Shown piece by piece: positions 35,285 through 43,579 of a stretch of DNA of 64,000 nt. This DNA comes from Sinorhizobium glycinis. Lineage in GTDB: Bacteria; Pseudomonadota; Alphaproteobacteria; Rhizobiales; Rhizobiaceae. The DNA is taken from contig NZ_LPUX01000064.1 of the NCBI RefSeq assembly GCF_001651865.1, positions 744,001 through 808,000 of the forward strand, given 5' to 3'. The notes beneath the pieces were generated by a model that was given only the letters and a program-made list of their open reading frames with translations, did not search any database and had not been told where the DNA came from. The position numbers and the translations under genes were made by a program. How positions within the stretch are numbered: the first letter of the stretch is position 1; the number at the start of each line of letters is the position of its first letter.

Positions 35285-36349
35285 ATGCATTCCATCCAAG
35301 ACCGTCTTCCAGTCTCCATCATCATTGCGAACTACAATTATGCGCAATTCGTGAGCCGGGCGATCGATAGCGCACTCGAGCAAAGCTACGGCAATGTGGA
35401 AGTCATTGTCGTCGACGATGCTTCGACCGATCATTCCGCCGAGGTCATCGCTTCCTGCGGCCCCCGGATCAAGCCGTGCATGAAAAAGGCGAACGGCGGT
35501 CACGGCGCAGCGTTCAACACCGGTTTTGAGGCAAGTCGCGGCGCGATCGTCCTCTTTCTGGACGTCGACGACTACCTCTACCCGAACGCCGTGTCGGAGA
35601 TCGTCGCCCGGTGGGATGACGAAACCGCCCAGATGCAGTTCAGGTTGCATATCGTCGACCAGTGCGAGCACGTCAGCGACGTCTTCCCGCCGCCCGAGGT
35701 GCCGTTCGACTCCGGCGATGTCACCCCGCAACTGTTGCGCCGTGCCCGTTACCAGACGACGGTGACCAGCGGTCTGGCTTTTGCCCGCTCTGCGCTTGAG
35801 CGCATCATGCCGGTGCCGGAACAGGAATTCCGGCAGGGTGGCGACGGCTATCTGGTCACCCTGGCGCCGCTCTACGGCAAGGTGAAGTCGATCGATACTT
35901 GCCTCGGCGCTTACCGCATGCATGGCAACAACCATTCGACCTTCTCCGAGAAGCTGGGTCAGAGGGCCCGATGGCGCGTCGAACACGACTTTCACCGGTT
36001 GCAGGCCCTGGCGCACCAGGCCGGGGACATTGGGCTGGAGGTGCCGCCGGACGCCAATCTGCGCGACCCGACGCACATCGAGGAACGTCTGGCTTCGCTC
36101 TGCGTCGATAGCCAGCGCCATCCGGTGGCAGAGGATTCGAGGCTTTCGCTTGCTGCGGCCGGCGCCGCCGCCAGCATGGAAATGAACGTCTCGCTCCGCC
36201 GCCGTGCCATGCTGGCGGCCTGGTTCCTGTCGGTCGGGCTCCTTCCGCGACGCATGGCGCAGGCGGTCCTGTCATGGAAGCTCGTCGCCTCTTCGAGGCC
36301 CGCGTTTCTCACGCGAATATCCAAGACCATTCGCTATGTGACGGGATAG
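35285..36349 (+). CDS. Family-2 glycosyltransferase
   Basis: A 354-residue GT-A glycosyltransferase. The nucleotide-sugar half has VSIIIANYNYAQFVSRAIDS at the start, VIVVDDASTDHSAEVI (about residues 40-55) and the DxD motif in IVLFLDVDDYLYPN (about 95). The acceptor half includes FRQGGDGYLVTLAPLYG and ending segments with one hydrophobic stretch (AMLAAWFLSVGLLP, about 305). The ATG at 35285 is preferred to one at 35159 because the conserved domain begins right after it. It has no polysaccharide genes around it, so the product it helps build is unknown. A 239-base gap upstream (35046-35284) shows no other feature. Confidence 0.87.
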   Translation: MHSIQDRLPVSIIIANYNYAQFVSRAIDSALEQSYGNVEVIVVDDASTDHSAEVIASCGPRIKPCMKKANGGHGAAFNTGFEASRGAIVLFLDVDDYLYPNAVSEIVARWDDETAQMQFRLHIVDQCEHVSDVFPPPEVPFDSGDVTPQLLRRARYQTTVTSGLAFARSALERIMPVPEQEFRQGGDGYLVTLAPLYGKVKSIDTCLGAYRMHGNNHSTFSEKLGQRARWRVEHDFHRLQALAHQAGDIGLEVPPDANLRDPTHIEERLASLCVDSQRHPVAEDSRLSLAAAGAAASMEMNVSLRRRAMLAAWFLSVGLLPRRMAQAVLSWKLVASSRPAFLTRISKTIRYVTG

Positions 36350-36596
36350 TCCGCACCTTCCGCCGCGCGCTGCCCACCAAGCTGCAACGAAAGCGGTAGC
36401 TAATACGACCCTCTCTAAATCAAGCGCAATGTGGTAGATTTGCGTTGGGAGCAACGTCGGCTTGTGGAGAAGCCCGATGACGGTCGGAACCGTTGCAGGC
36501 CCGACCTCATGGACGTTGCATCAGCCTCTCCGCCAAGCCGGATCCGGCGGGACCCATAAGGTGGTCTCGCCAAGAGCTCGGATTGGGAGGTGTTCA

Positions 36597-37856
36597 ATGG
36601 TGCGCAAATTCTGTCTGGCCCTCGCTGTCGCGGCATCCGCACTCGCGATCAGCGCGTCAGCCTGGGCCGACATCACGATCCTCGTGCCTTCAGGCAGTGA
36701 AGGTGACGGCCTCAGAGCCGCAGCCGCCGACTATGCGAAAATGAAGAATACGAAGGTGGAGACGGTGCAGGCGCCCTACGCCAATGTGTTCGAACAGGGT
36801 GCCAATGCCGGGGCAACCAAGTCCGGCGTTTTCGATATCATCCTGATGGACGATCCGTGGATCCCGTTCTTTGCGGAGAACGGGCATCTCGAGGACCTGA
36901 CGTCCTATTTCAAGGGCGCCGGAGTGGAAGGGCCGGATAACGACTTCCTGTCGAAGTCTCTGGCGATCTGCCGCAACCCTTATAATTCGGGGCCTTATGT
37001 GTGCCTGCCCTATGTGGGAAACGCGCAGATGTTCTTCTATGACGCCGCCAAGTTCAAGGAGGCCGGCGTCGAGTCCCCGAAGACCTGGGATGACGTGCTG
37101 AAGGCGGCAAAGACGCTGACCGAGCAGGGCGGCGGCCGCTATTTCGGCTATGTCTTCCGCGGTGGCCAGGGCAACCCGGTCGTTGCCGACTTCATGCCGA
37201 TCTTCTGGTCCCATGGCGCCGACATGTTCAATGCCGACCGGACCAAGGTGACGATCGACACGCCCGAGGGCGCTGCCGCCATGAAGGTCTTCATGGCACT
37301 GCGCGACGTCTCACCGAAAGGCGTCGAGAGCTATAACGCCAACGAGGTCGGCACGGCCCTTGCAGCGGGCACCGCCGCCTCGTCGATCAACTGGCCGAAT
37401 TGGGTCGCGACCTTCGAGGACCCGAGCCAGTCGAAGATGGTCGGCAAGATCTCCTACAGCCCGATCCCCGCAGGCACGAAGCCGGGCAGTTCGGAGATCG
37501 GCCACTGGACCATGGGCATCATGGCGGCGTCCAAGAACAAGCAGGAGGCCTTCGACTTCATGATGTGGGCGACCACGGCCGAGCAGATCAAGATCTCCGC
37601 CGAGCGCGGCAATCCGCCGGTCCGGACCTCGGTCTTCACCGATGCGGAACTCACCAAGCAGGAGCAGTTCCGACACTATCCGGTGCTGATGGAGGCGATC
37701 CAGGCCTCGACGCCGCGCCCGCGCCATCCGAAGTGGCCGGAAATCGAGAATGCCTTCGGCATCGAGCTTTCCAAGGCGGTCGCCGGCACGATCTCGCCGG
37801 AGGAGGCGCTGAAGAACTCGCAGGCCGCGGTCGAGCAGATCACCGGCCTCAAATAG
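36597..37856 (+). CDS. Sugar ABC transporter substrate-binding protein (family 1, CUT1 type)
   Basis: A 419-residue periplasmic receptor. The signal peptide (VRKFCLALAVAASALAISAS, cleavage after AWA) is followed by DITILVPSGSEGDGL. Later family features include FDIILMDDPWIPFFAENGHLE (read as two adjoining pieces, near residue 80), KTWDDVLKAAKTLTEQ and GHWTMGIMAASKNKQEAFDF. GGGAGGTGTTC precedes the ATG at 36597. It opens a four-gene operon with two permeases and a MalK-like ATPase. Sequence style is that of receptors for polyols or di-/oligosaccharides; the ligand is not identifiable. The 36350-36596 gap upstream should hold the promoter. Confidence 0.92.
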   Translation: MVRKFCLALAVAASALAISASAWADITILVPSGSEGDGLRAAAADYAKMKNTKVETVQAPYANVFEQGANAGATKSGVFDIILMDDPWIPFFAENGHLEDLTSYFKGAGVEGPDNDFLSKSLAICRNPYNSGPYVCLPYVGNAQMFFYDAAKFKEAGVESPKTWDDVLKAAKTLTEQGGGRYFGYVFRGGQGNPVVADFMPIFWSHGADMFNADRTKVTIDTPEGAAAMKVFMALRDVSPKGVESYNANEVGTALAAGTAASSINWPNWVATFEDPSQSKMVGKISYSPIPAGTKPGSSEIGHWTMGIMAASKNKQEAFDFMMWATTAEQIKISAERGNPPVRTSVFTDAELTKQEQFRHYPVLMEAIQASTPRPRHPKWPEIENAFGIELSKAVAGTISPEEALKNSQAAVEQITGLK

Positions 37857-37969
37857 ACGGTTGCCTGCATGGAGCGGGGCTTCTGTCGCCCCGCTCTGCG
37901 GTCGCGCCGGAATTCGCCCCGGCGGGCCGGGGTCCAGGTGCGCACGGGCAGGGTCCATGGGAGGGACCG

Positions 37970-38893
37970 ATGTTGAAGTCCGACAAGGGCACAATGCCCA
38001 AGTCGCTCCGGCCGGGAGGGGGTCTGGAGCATTGGACGGAGCGTCATCTGCGCTATCTGATGCTCGCGCCGACCGTGCTCATCCTGTTGGCCCTGACGAT
38101 CTTTCCCAGTGTCTATATGTTCTATGCGGCGGTCCACCGGATCAGCCCCAATCCCGACCTGCCCTGGGAATTCGTCGGCATCGGGAATTTCGCGCGGCTG
38201 CTTACCGACGCGCAGTTCCACGTGGCGCTGCGCAATACCGCGGTGTTCACGATCGCGGCGGTGACGCTCGAATTCCTTCTCGGCCTCGGCCTCGCTCTCC
38301 TCCTCGACAGGTTCATCCGACGGCTCGGCTTTCTGAAGACCATGCTGATGATCCCGATGATGCTGCCGCCGATAGCCGTCGCGATCACCTGGAAACTCAT
38401 CTACGAGCCGCAGTTCGGCGTCCTGAACGAGATCATGTTTCTCCTCGGTCTACCCGTCCAGGCGTGGGCGGGCGACGTCAACCTAGCCATGTTCTCGATC
38501 ATCGTCGCAGATGTCTGGCAATGGACGCCGTTCATCTTTCTCTTGATGCTGGCGGGGCTCGCAAGCCTGCCGGTCGAGCCCTATGAGGCTGCGGCGCTCG
38601 ACGGCGCCTCGTCCTGGCGACAGTTCTGGGACCTGACGCTGCCCTTCCTGAAGCCGGTGATCGCCATCGCGCTTCTCCTGCGCGTCATGGATGCGCTGCG
38701 CCTTTTCGACCTGGTCTTCATCCTGACGGGAGGCGGCCCGGCAGACCGGACCAAGGTCTTGAGCCTCTATATCTACCAGGTCGCCTATCGCTTCGCCGAT
38801 CCCGGCTACGCGGCGGCTATGTCGCTCTTCGTGCTGTTCGTCACGATCGTGCTCAGCACCTGGTTCATGAAACGCATGCGGCTGGCGGAGTGA
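37970..38893 (+). CDS. Sugar ABC transporter permease 1 (MalF/UgpA type)
   Basis: A 307-residue permease with six membrane segments after a short basic N-terminus. First helix is around residues 28-50 (YLMLAPTVLILLALTIFPSV). The ATPase-docking EAA loop is EPYEAAALDGASSWRQFWDL (about 215), followed by TLPFLKPVIAIAL. GGGAGGGACCG precedes the ATG at 37970. Larger frames through this stretch are out-of-frame extensions into the receptor gene. It pairs with the permease at 38898. Confidence 0.94.
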   Translation: MLKSDKGTMPKSLRPGGGLEHWTERHLRYLMLAPTVLILLALTIFPSVYMFYAAVHRISPNPDLPWEFVGIGNFARLLTDAQFHVALRNTAVFTIAAVTLEFLLGLGLALLLDRFIRRLGFLKTMLMIPMMLPPIAVAITWKLIYEPQFGVLNEIMFLLGLPVQAWAGDVNLAMFSIIVADVWQWTPFIFLLMLAGLASLPVEPYEAAALDGASSWRQFWDLTLPFLKPVIAIALLLRVMDALRLFDLVFILTGGGPADRTKVLSLYIYQVAYRFADPGYAAAMSLFVLFVTIVLSTWFMKRMRLAE

Positions 38894-38897
38894 GCCG

Positions 38898-39758
38898 ATG
38901 GCGACGATCAGGACACGCAGCCGCATCCGGGAACTGCTTCTCCGCCTGTCGGCCTATCTGGCAATCCTCGTCGCACTGATCCTGACGCTCTTTCCGGTCT
39001 ATTGGATCGCGGCGAACTCCTTCAAGTTCGACATCGACATTTTCGCCGTGCCGCCCGAATGGGTGCCGCGCAACCCGACGCTGAAGCACTACGACGAAGC
39101 CTTCGTCCAGCGTCCCTTCCTGCGCTACGCGCTGAACAGCTTTCTCGTCGCGGTCGGAACGACCGCCATTTCGGTGACCTTCGGCACCATGGCCGGCTAT
39201 GCGCTGGCGCGGTTCAGCTATCCCTGGCAATGGCGCAAGCAGATTTCGTTCTGGATCCTTTCGACGCGGATGATGCCGCCGATCGTCAGCATCATTCCGC
39301 TCTATCTGTTCTTCAACTATTTCGACATGCTCAACACGAAGTCGGCGCTGGTCATCGCCTATACCGCCTTCAACCTGCCGTTTGCGACCTGGATGATGAA
39401 GAGCTATTTCCAGGACCTTCCGGTCGAGCTGGAAGAAGCGGCGATCGTCGACGGCGACACGCGCTGGGGCGCCTTCCTGCACGTCGCCCTGCCGCTCGCC
39501 CGCCCCGGGCTTGCGGCGACCGCCATCTTCTGCCTGATCATCTCCTGGAACGAGTTCCTGCTGTCGCTGGTCATCACGCTGACCGAGCAGTCGCAGACGC
39601 TGCCGATCGGCATTGCCGGACGGGTGACGCAGTACAGCACCTATTGGGGAGAGATCAGCGCGGCCGGCTTCATGGCCTGCGTGCCGATCGTCATCTTCGC
39701 CTTCATCGTCCAGAAGCATCTCGTCCGGGGGCTCTCCCTCGGCGCCGTCAAGGGTTGA
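38898..39758 (+). CDS. Sugar ABC transporter permease 2 (MalG/UgpE type)
   Basis: A 286-residue permease with six membrane segments. After the N-terminal helix (LAILVALILTLFPVYWIAAN) come LNSFLVAVGTTAISVTFGTM and TRMMPPIVSIIPLYLFFNYF. The EAA loop is VELEEAAIVDGDTRWGAFLH (about residue 185), then VALPLARPGLAATAIFC. It begins 4 bases after the stop of permease 1 and is followed 20 bases later by the ATPase gene, so all are one operon. Confidence 0.94.
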   Translation: MATIRTRSRIRELLLRLSAYLAILVALILTLFPVYWIAANSFKFDIDIFAVPPEWVPRNPTLKHYDEAFVQRPFLRYALNSFLVAVGTTAISVTFGTMAGYALARFSYPWQWRKQISFWILSTRMMPPIVSIIPLYLFFNYFDMLNTKSALVIAYTAFNLPFATWMMKSYFQDLPVELEEAAIVDGDTRWGAFLHVALPLARPGLAATAIFCLIISWNEFLLSLVITLTEQSQTLPIGIAGRVTQYSTYWGEISAAGFMACVPIVIFAFIVQKHLVRGLSLGAVKG

Positions 39759-39778
39759 AGGGAGAGGGGTTGAGGCCT

Positions 39779-40840
39779 ATGGCGTCCGTCCGGTTCGACA
39801 ATGTGACAAAGAAGTTCGGCGAGTTCGTCGCCGTCCACGATTTCAATCTTGAAATCCGCGACAAGGAATTCCTCGTCCTGCTCGGGCCATCGGGCTGCGG
39901 CAAGACGACGACGATGCGGATGGTTGCCGGCCTCGAGGAGGCGACATCCGGCGACATCTACATCAATTCGGACCGGATCAACGACGTCCTGCCGAAATAT
40001 CGCGACGTCGCCATGGTCTTCCAGTCCTATGCCCTCTATCCGCATCTCTCCGTCGAGGACAATATCGGCTACCCGCTGAAGATTCGCAAAGTGCCGCCGG
40101 AGGAATACAAGCGCCGCATCAACGAGGTGGCACGGCGGGTCGAGCTCGACACGATGCTGAAGCGCCTGCCCAAGGAGCTTTCGGGCGGCCAGCGCCAGCG
40201 CGTGGCGCTCGCCCGGGCCATCGTGCGAACGCCGCGCGTGTTCCTCATGGACGAGCCGCTGTCGAACCTCGACGCCAAGCTCAGGACCCAGATGCGCGCC
40301 GAATTAAAGCACCTGCAGCACGAGCTGCAGGTGACGACGATCTACGTGACCCATGATCAGATCGAGGCGATGACGCTCGCCCATCGCGTCGCCGTGATGA
40401 ATAAGGGTGTGATCGAGCAGCTTGGAACGCCGCGGGAAATCTACAACGACCCGCGCACGCTCTTCGTCGCCGGTTTCATCGGTTCGCCGCCGATGAACCT
40501 CATCCCGGGCGAGGTGAAGGACGGCGTCTTCGCCAGCGCAGGCTTGCGGGTCGTGGGGGCTGGCCACGTCAGCATTCCGCATGCTGTGCTCGGGGTGCGC
40601 CCGGAGGACGTCCATGTGGCGCGCGCGGAGGATCCGGACGTAAATCTCGCTGCGCCGATCTATTCGGTGGAACTCACCGGCGAGAACACCCTTGTCAGCC
40701 TGCAGCTCGGCGGCCGGCTCCTGACATTGCGCGCTGACAAGAATTTCGCCGGCCAGATCGACCAGCGGATCGGTGTAAAGATCGAGCCAGACCGCATGTT
40801 CCTGTTCGATGCGGAGACGGAACGTCGTGTCGATGTCTAG
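39779..40840 (+). CDS. Sugar ABC transporter ATP-binding protein (MalK/UgpC type)
   Basis: A 353-residue ATPase that powers the upstream permeases. Walker A is LLGPSGCGKTTTMRMVAGLE (about residue 37), Q-loop AMVFQSYALYPHLSV, signature LSGGQRQRVALARAI (about 135), Walker B FLMDEPLSNLDAKLR and switch VTHDQIEAMTLAHR. Residues about 240-353 are the TOBE/regulatory domain with GVRPEDVHVAR. The ATG at 39779 follows GGGAGAGGGG; longer frames extend back into the permease gene and are artefacts. Confidence 0.95.
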   Translation: MASVRFDNVTKKFGEFVAVHDFNLEIRDKEFLVLLGPSGCGKTTTMRMVAGLEEATSGDIYINSDRINDVLPKYRDVAMVFQSYALYPHLSVEDNIGYPLKIRKVPPEEYKRRINEVARRVELDTMLKRLPKELSGGQRQRVALARAIVRTPRVFLMDEPLSNLDAKLRTQMRAELKHLQHELQVTTIYVTHDQIEAMTLAHRVAVMNKGVIEQLGTPREIYNDPRTLFVAGFIGSPPMNLIPGEVKDGVFASAGLRVVGAGHVSIPHAVLGVRPEDVHVARAEDPDVNLAAPIYSVELTGENTLVSLQLGGRLLTLRADKNFAGQIDQRIGVKIEPDRMFLFDAETERRVDV

Positions 40841-40870
40841 CCTGATAGTCTGTCGGGCAGGCGTCGTGAC

Positions 40871-41045
40871 CCCCCTCTGCCCTGCCGGGCATCTCCCCCA
40901 CAAGGGGGGAGATCGGCAAGACGCGGGCTCCCCACTTCGCGACCGCTCCAGCCATGCAGCAGCAGAAGTTGAGAGGGACGCATGGGCGGCACCGCTGGCG
41001 AGTCTCCCCCCTTGTGGGGGAGATGCCCGGCAGGGCAGAGGGGGG
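40871..41045. repeat. Paired inverted intergenic repeat, family B copy 3
   Basis: Arms at 40871-40912 and 41003-41045. The core reads CTGCCCTGCCGGGCATCTC instead of CTGGCCTGCCGGCCATCTC of the other two copies, and the opposite arm carries the matching changes, so pairing is kept. It fills the space between the ABC ATPase and the SUMF1-like gene and appears to abut or replace the 5' end of the latter. Confidence 0.88.
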
Positions 41046-41825
41046 TACGGCCCGCCTCTCGGATATTCTCCTCATGTAACGGCAGCCGCAATCGCTCTCT
41101 TCCTAGCATCAGGCTCGCTCGCCGCCGACGCCGGCCCGATTGCCGGCAATCCGCTCATCGAAATCCCTGCCGGTCCTTTCGTTTTCGGCCGCGACGACGG
41201 CCCTGAGAACGAACGCCCGCGCCGCGTGCTCGAGGGCCGGGCCTTCGCCATCAACCGCACCGAGATAACCAACCGGCAATACGGAGCCTTCGTCGCGGCG
41301 ACGGGCCATCGGCGCGCCTTTTATGCCGACCACCCGCTCCTCGGGCTCGCCGATCGGCCGGTGGTTGGCGTCAGTTGGGGCGATGCGGATGCCTTCTGCC
41401 GTCACTACGGCCTCGCTTTGCCGTCGGAGCAGCAATATGAGAGGGCGGCGCGCGGCACTGAAGGCAACGCCTTTCCCTGGGGCACCAGGTCCCGCGGCGA
41501 GGCACGGGCCAATATCGGTGCCGCTGTCTGCTGCACGGGCGATGATCGCGACGGCTATCCGATGACAGCACCCGCGGGTTCCTTCAACGCCGGCGCCAGC
41601 CTCGAAGGCGTGCTCAACCTTGTCGGCAATGTCTGGGAATGGACGCGCGACGTTTATGCGCCTTACATTGGAGCATCCGTCGCCGGGGGGCGTCATCGCG
41701 TGCTGCGCGGCGGTGCCTGGAACAGCGACGCGCGCCACCTGACGACGACCTACCGGCTCGCCTACGACCCCGACTTCCGTTTTGCAGCCAACGGTGGCTT
41801 CCGATGCGTCCGTTCCTCGCCCTGA
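41046..41825 (+). CDS. SUMF1/FGE-sulfatase-domain protein, probably exported, start uncertain
   Basis: About 250 residues with the formylglycine-generating-enzyme-like fold: NPLIEIPAGPFVFGRDDGPE, INRTEITNRQYGAFVAATGH, VSWGDADAFCRHYGLALPSE, LVGNVWEWTRDVY, HRVLRGGAWNS and GGFRCV. FGE's catalytic Cys pair (RYRCAAR context) is absent: the matching stretch reads TTYRLAYDPD, so formylglycine formation is unlikely. A hydrophobic, signal-like stretch (TAAAIALFLASGSLAADA) begins at 41079, but no ATG, GTG or TTG precedes it in frame after the repeat. An ATG at 41074 is one base out of frame. The given start is simply the first codon after the repeat. Overlaps the next gene by 22 bases. Confidence 0.75.
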   Translation, partial: YGPPLGYSPHVTAAAIALFLASGSLAADAGPIAGNPLIEIPAGPFVFGRDDGPENERPRRVLEGRAFAINRTEITNRQYGAFVAATGHRRAFYADHPLLGLADRPVVGVSWGDADAFCRHYGLALPSEQQYERAARGTEGNAFPWGTRSRGEARANIGAAVCCTGDDRDGYPMTAPAGSFNAGASLEGVLNLVGNVWEWTRDVYAPYIGASVAGGRHRVLRGGAWNSDARHLTTTYRLAYDPDFRFAANGGFRCVRSSP

Positions 41826-42793
41826 TCTCGGCCTGTATCCTGCTTCTGGCTCGCAGCGGGGGCGCCGAGCCCGTGGCGGCGGGATACCGCCTCGAGACCG
41901 TTCATGTCCCCGGCGCCGCCTTTGCCGGGCTTGCCCGCGATGGCGGGAGCCTGCTCGTCACCGATCTGGCGCGCGGTCGCCTCTATCGCCGCGATGAGGA
42001 CGGGCGGCTGGCCGCCTTCGGGCCCGTCTTTCCCCACGGCCCGGACGTGATCGGAGACCCGACCGGGCCGTATCGTGCCGCGCGCGTCGGTGCCGAGTTC
42101 GTCGTGGCGCAAGGGTGGACGCCGGCCAATGCCGATGAAAATCCGCTCGATCACAGCCTGGTCGCGATCGATAGCGTCGGCGAGACCCGGGTCATCAGCA
42201 ATGACTTCTGGAACCCGTTCGATTTCATAGCCGCCGACCAAGGCTTCTATGTCGTCGACGCGGCGCGCAACAGCGTCGAGCATGTCAGGTCCGACGGACG
42301 AAAGAAGACGCTCATCAGTTTTCGACGATTGCCTCAGGCGCCGGATACATTGCAGAGCCTTTCGCCGACGGAATTCGCGGCGGGCAGTAGCTATGAGGTC
42401 GACGCAGTGCCGACCGGCATCGCGCTCCACAAGGGGCGCCTTTACGTCGCGCTCTTCGGCGGCTTTCCCTTTCTCTCCGGCGCGGGGAAGATCGTGTCGA
42501 TCCCGACGGCGGGCGCGTCCGAACCGCGGCTCGAGGCCGACGGTCTCAATGCACCGGTGGCGATTGCGTTCGAAGGTGGTGGCGGAATGCTCGTGCTCGA
42601 ACACGGGATCTACGATCAGAAGCAAGGCTTCGTGAAAGGCAGTGGCCGACTGCTTAGGTTCAATGCTGCGGCGAAGAGCAGGAGCACCATCATCAGCGGC
42701 CTGACACGGCCGGTCTCGGTTCTCATCTGGAACGAAACCGAGCTTGTCGTTTCCGACCTCGCCGGCAACCTGCATTTCCTGCGGCGCGACTAG
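41804..42793 (+). CDS. Exported beta-propeller-like protein (ScyD/ScyE or SMP-30/NHL-like)
   Basis: A 329-residue protein with a signal peptide (RPFLALISACILLLARSGGA, likely cut near GGAEP). The rest is a run of short repeated strands with Gly/Asp turns: AGLARDGGSLLVTDLARGRL, FDFIAADQGFYVVDAARNSV, PTGIALHKGRLYVALFGGFP, PVAIAFEGGGGMLVLEHGIY, and ELVVSDLAGNLHFLRR. This fits a six- or seven-bladed propeller, with similarity in style to the ScyD/ScyE group. It overlaps the SUMF1-like gene, so the two are probably translated together. No enzymatic residues can be assigned. Confidence 0.72.
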   Translation: MRPFLALISACILLLARSGGAEPVAAGYRLETVHVPGAAFAGLARDGGSLLVTDLARGRLYRRDEDGRLAAFGPVFPHGPDVIGDPTGPYRAARVGAEFVVAQGWTPANADENPLDHSLVAIDSVGETRVISNDFWNPFDFIAADQGFYVVDAARNSVEHVRSDGRKKTLISFRRLPQAPDTLQSLSPTEFAAGSSYEVDAVPTGIALHKGRLYVALFGGFPFLSGAGKIVSIPTAGASEPRLEADGLNAPVAIAFEGGGGMLVLEHGIYDQKQGFVKGSGRLLRFNAAAKSRSTIISGLTRPVSVLIWNETELVVSDLAGNLHFLRRD

Positions 42794-42877
42794 GAAGAAC
42801 TGCCTCTGGATGAGGGTCGGCGGCCGCCGGCGCGCAAGGCTCTGCAGCGGCGACGACCGATGCGCGGGGAATCATAC

Positions 42878-43072
42878 TCAGTGCCTGGTGCTTGTTTCCT
42901 CGCGAACCGCTTCCTCGTGGTACCAGCAGCCGTCGATGGCAGCCGCGCACACGTCCGACGAAGCGAAGTCCGCCTTTCGCTGCACCTCGGAACGGCGCTC
43001 CTCGGCCTTCCGGGAGATGTGTGCCGGGAACTGATAGATCGTCGCACTCTTGCCGTGAAAACTCGTGGCCAT
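42878..43072 (-). CDS. gstI: GstI-like inhibitor of glutamine synthetase II (DUF2735 family)
   Basis: A 64-residue basic/acidic small protein starting MATSFHGKSATIYQFPAHIS, the conserved opening of the rhizobial DUF2735 family. It lies upstream of and divergent to glnII. In Rhizobium leguminosarum the gene at exactly this position, gstI, encodes a 63-residue protein that lowers glnII expression at the translational level. GGGAGACC lies about 8 bases before the ATG at 43072; an in-frame extension to 43135 lacks conservation. The identification rests on position, size and N-terminal motif; the mechanism here is inferred from the known case. Confidence 0.8.
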   Translation of the reverse strand: MATSFHGKSATIYQFPAHISRKAEERRSEVQRKADFASSDVCAAAIDGCWYHEEAVREETSTRH

Positions 43073-43465
43073 GCTCTGGTCTCCCGTGAGTCCTGTCGAA
43101 AAAGATAGTACGCCGCGGCAGAAATTGCACATCATTTACGCGAATTGCCGAAAATTCGTTCAATTGCGTGCCGGAATCGCAAGCACTCCCCCCCGTTTGC
43201 GCTTGAGGGAGGGCAATTGGTGCGATTTTTTAGGCAGCTGCGCGCAACTGACGCATTTTGCGGCGGTTGCATCCGAGCAGCCCGATGCGGACGCGCGCGC
43301 GCCGAGCGGAGGAGAGGCGCGGGATATCCAGCAAAATCAACGGGGTGGCAAGAAGCTTGAGGCGCACGGGGAGGCTTGCGGTTTGCCACGAGCTTCGCGG
43401 TCGGCCCCTCCGAATCCGGTCTGAATTCGCGACTGGCCAAAAAAAGAGTCTCGCCGATCGCCGAG
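43073..43465. promoter_or_regulatory. gstI-glnII divergent control region
   Basis: About 390 bases upstream of the glnII sigma-54 promoter. Frames crossing it lack recognisable domains. NtrC enhancer sites are expected here (GCAC-N7-GTGC type); I see scattered TGCAC and GGTGCG half-sites (near 43129 and 43217) but no full dyad I would defend. Confidence 0.4.
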
Positions 43466-43484
43466 TTGGCACGCTTGATGCTTG
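43466..43484 (+). promoter_or_regulatory. Sigma-54 promoter of glnII
   Basis: TTGGCACG followed by CTTGA and TGCTTG gives GG at 43468-43469 and GC at 43480-43481, exactly ten bases apart, close to the consensus TGGCACG-N4-TTGC. It lies about 96 bases before the glnII start. glnII in rhizobia is activated by NtrC with RpoN under nitrogen limitation. Confidence 0.85.
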
Positions 43485-43579
43485 AACGGAGTCGATCCCT
43501 GGTGGTCGAGCACGTTTCCCGTGCAAGACCGCGCCAGGAATTCTCAAACCTCGCAGCACCACGTTAGAGAGATTCGCTA

